NCBI GenBank assembly: GCA_964353455.1
Contig: CAYGWP010000281.1
Span: 1-7,255, forward strand
Origin: CAYGWP01 sp964353455
GTDB taxonomy: Bacteria; Planctomycetota; Phycisphaerae; FEN-1346
Length of the DNA: 7,255 nucleotides
Reading direction: 5' to 3'
Under the pieces are notes generated by a model. It saw nothing but the letters and a program-made list of their open reading frames with translations, did not search any database and was not told the DNA's origin. Below, in pieces: positions 6,711 through 7,255 of this stretch. The position numbers and the translations under genes are program-made. Numbering within the stretch: position 1 is the first letter of the stretch; each line of letters starts with the position of its first letter.

Positions 6711-7255
6711 TCACCTGTGCGCCGCTTCCGCGCGGGACAAGAGCATCGCACGCTGGCGCCCGACCTCTGCCTTGCGGCGGGCATCAACCGCAGACTTGTA
6801 CTCCGCAGGCGTGACGACCTTCGTAAACTCCTCTATCGTATCGCCCAGCGTGCGGCGGGCCGCAAGGAGCGCCTCCGGTTCCCACGTCCAGTCCTTGAAC
6901 GTCTCGCCGCAGACCTCGCCCGGCACGGCAAGGATCGCCTGCGCCCGCGCAAGGAGCGCTTCGGCCCGCGGCTTCACCGGTGCGTCCCTGGCGGCCTTCG
7001 CACGAAGCGCATCGGCGTAGTCGGCCAGGACGCGGTGGCTCTCCCAGTCCTCGATGCCGTCGCGGATGTTCTCGAAGCGGACCGAAGACAGCGGCCCGTC
7101 CGGCCCCGGATAGAAGAGCATTCCGTCGCCGTTCGTGTCGCCCCAGCCGCGCGGCGAGAAGGGCTTGGCGGGCCAGCGCCGGCCGTCCTTGTCGGGCAGG
7201 TTATATCGCCATATATTGTAGCAATAATACTCGAAGCCCGTGACGCCGAACTTCC
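6711..7255 (-). CDS. GH123 / DUF4091 glycoside hydrolase, C-terminal end (5' end outside window)
   Basis: On the minus strand the frame is open from the right edge (first full codon at 7253) to the stop TGA at 6713-6711, giving 180 visible residues. The internal Met at 7121 is not the start, since family sequence precedes it: GVTGFEYYCYNIWRYN, then GWGDTNGDGMLFYPGPDG, then LSSVRFENIRDGIEDWE. These are hallmarks of the C-terminal half of the GH123 catalytic barrel (formerly DUF4091), whose characterised members are beta-N-acetylgalactosaminidases. The catalytic Asp-Glu pair normally lies earlier in the protein and is outside this window, so activity cannot be judged. A helical tail (ALLARAQAILAVPGEVC, AARRTLGDTIEEF) closes the protein. 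The gene is convergent with the toxin gene, with 39 bases between the stops, and so belongs to a separate transcript. GC is again high, as in the left part of the window. Confidence 0.87.
   Translation of the reverse strand, partial: KFGVTGFEYYCYNIWRYNLPDKDGRRWPAKPFSPRGWGDTNGDGMLFYPGPDGPLSSVRFENIRDGIEDWESHRVLADYADALRAKAARDAPVKPRAEALLARAQAILAVPGEVCGETFKDWTWEPEALLAARRTLGDTIEEFTKVVTPAEYKSAVDARRKAEVGRQRAMLLSRAEAAHR

Noticed and set aside
6646..7020. Plus-strand open frame after the toxin gene
   Set aside because: It is antisense to the GH123/DUF4091 gene, which carries clear family motifs, and has no recognisable protein features.
7200..7235. AT-rich patch near the right edge resembling a promoter or attachment site
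   Set aside because: Read on the minus strand it is the in-frame codons for YYCYNIWRYN of the GH123 domain, so the composition is explained by coding.

Overview
The window is high-GC bacterial DNA, densely coding, with most spacing between genes short. The gene content best fits a Planctomycetota (Phycisphaerae-like) genome: a divergent class II triterpene cyclase-like protein, a large exported transglutaminase-fold protein with a discoidin-like C-terminus, a GT3 ('eukaryote-type') glycogen synthase, and a GH123/DUF4091 glycosidase. This is an inference from the gene families, not a direct taxonomic marker; no rRNA or tRNA gene is visible.

Layout. Bases 1-1497 (+) hold the C-terminal ~500 residues of a squalene-hopene-cyclase-like protein whose start lies left of the window. 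After a 110-base gap, 1608-4184 (+) encodes a secreted 858-residue transglutaminase-fold protein with a Cys-His-Asp triad. Only 15 bases later, 4200-6035 (+) encodes a 611-residue GT3 glycogen synthase, so these two are probably one transcript. A bulged hairpin just after the glycogen synthase stop may end that transcript. Next comes a compact type II toxin-antitoxin cassette (6106-6671, +), with its own consensus-like sigma70 promoter, a perfect 7-bp inverted repeat centred on the -10 box, a 72-residue antitoxin, and an 89-residue RelE/ParE-type toxin that starts on TTG and overlaps the antitoxin by 4 bases. Convergent to it, 6711-7255 (-) is the C-terminal end of a GH123/DUF4091 protein cut by the right edge.

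How they work together. The cyclase-like gene points to polyterpenoid membrane lipid chemistry, the glycogen synthase to cytoplasmic storage polymer synthesis, and the exported protein and GH123 protein to extracytoplasmic peptide or glycan handling. I see no strong evidence that they form a single pathway. The toxin-antitoxin pair has clearly lower GC (about 56% in hand-counted rows against 67-80% in rows of neighbouring genes) and looks like an inserted, self-contained module. I do not see a clear new defence or mobile system; the best leads are the antitoxin family with its operator, the partly retained glucose-6-phosphate arginine cluster of the glycogen synthase, and the divergent cyclase clade.
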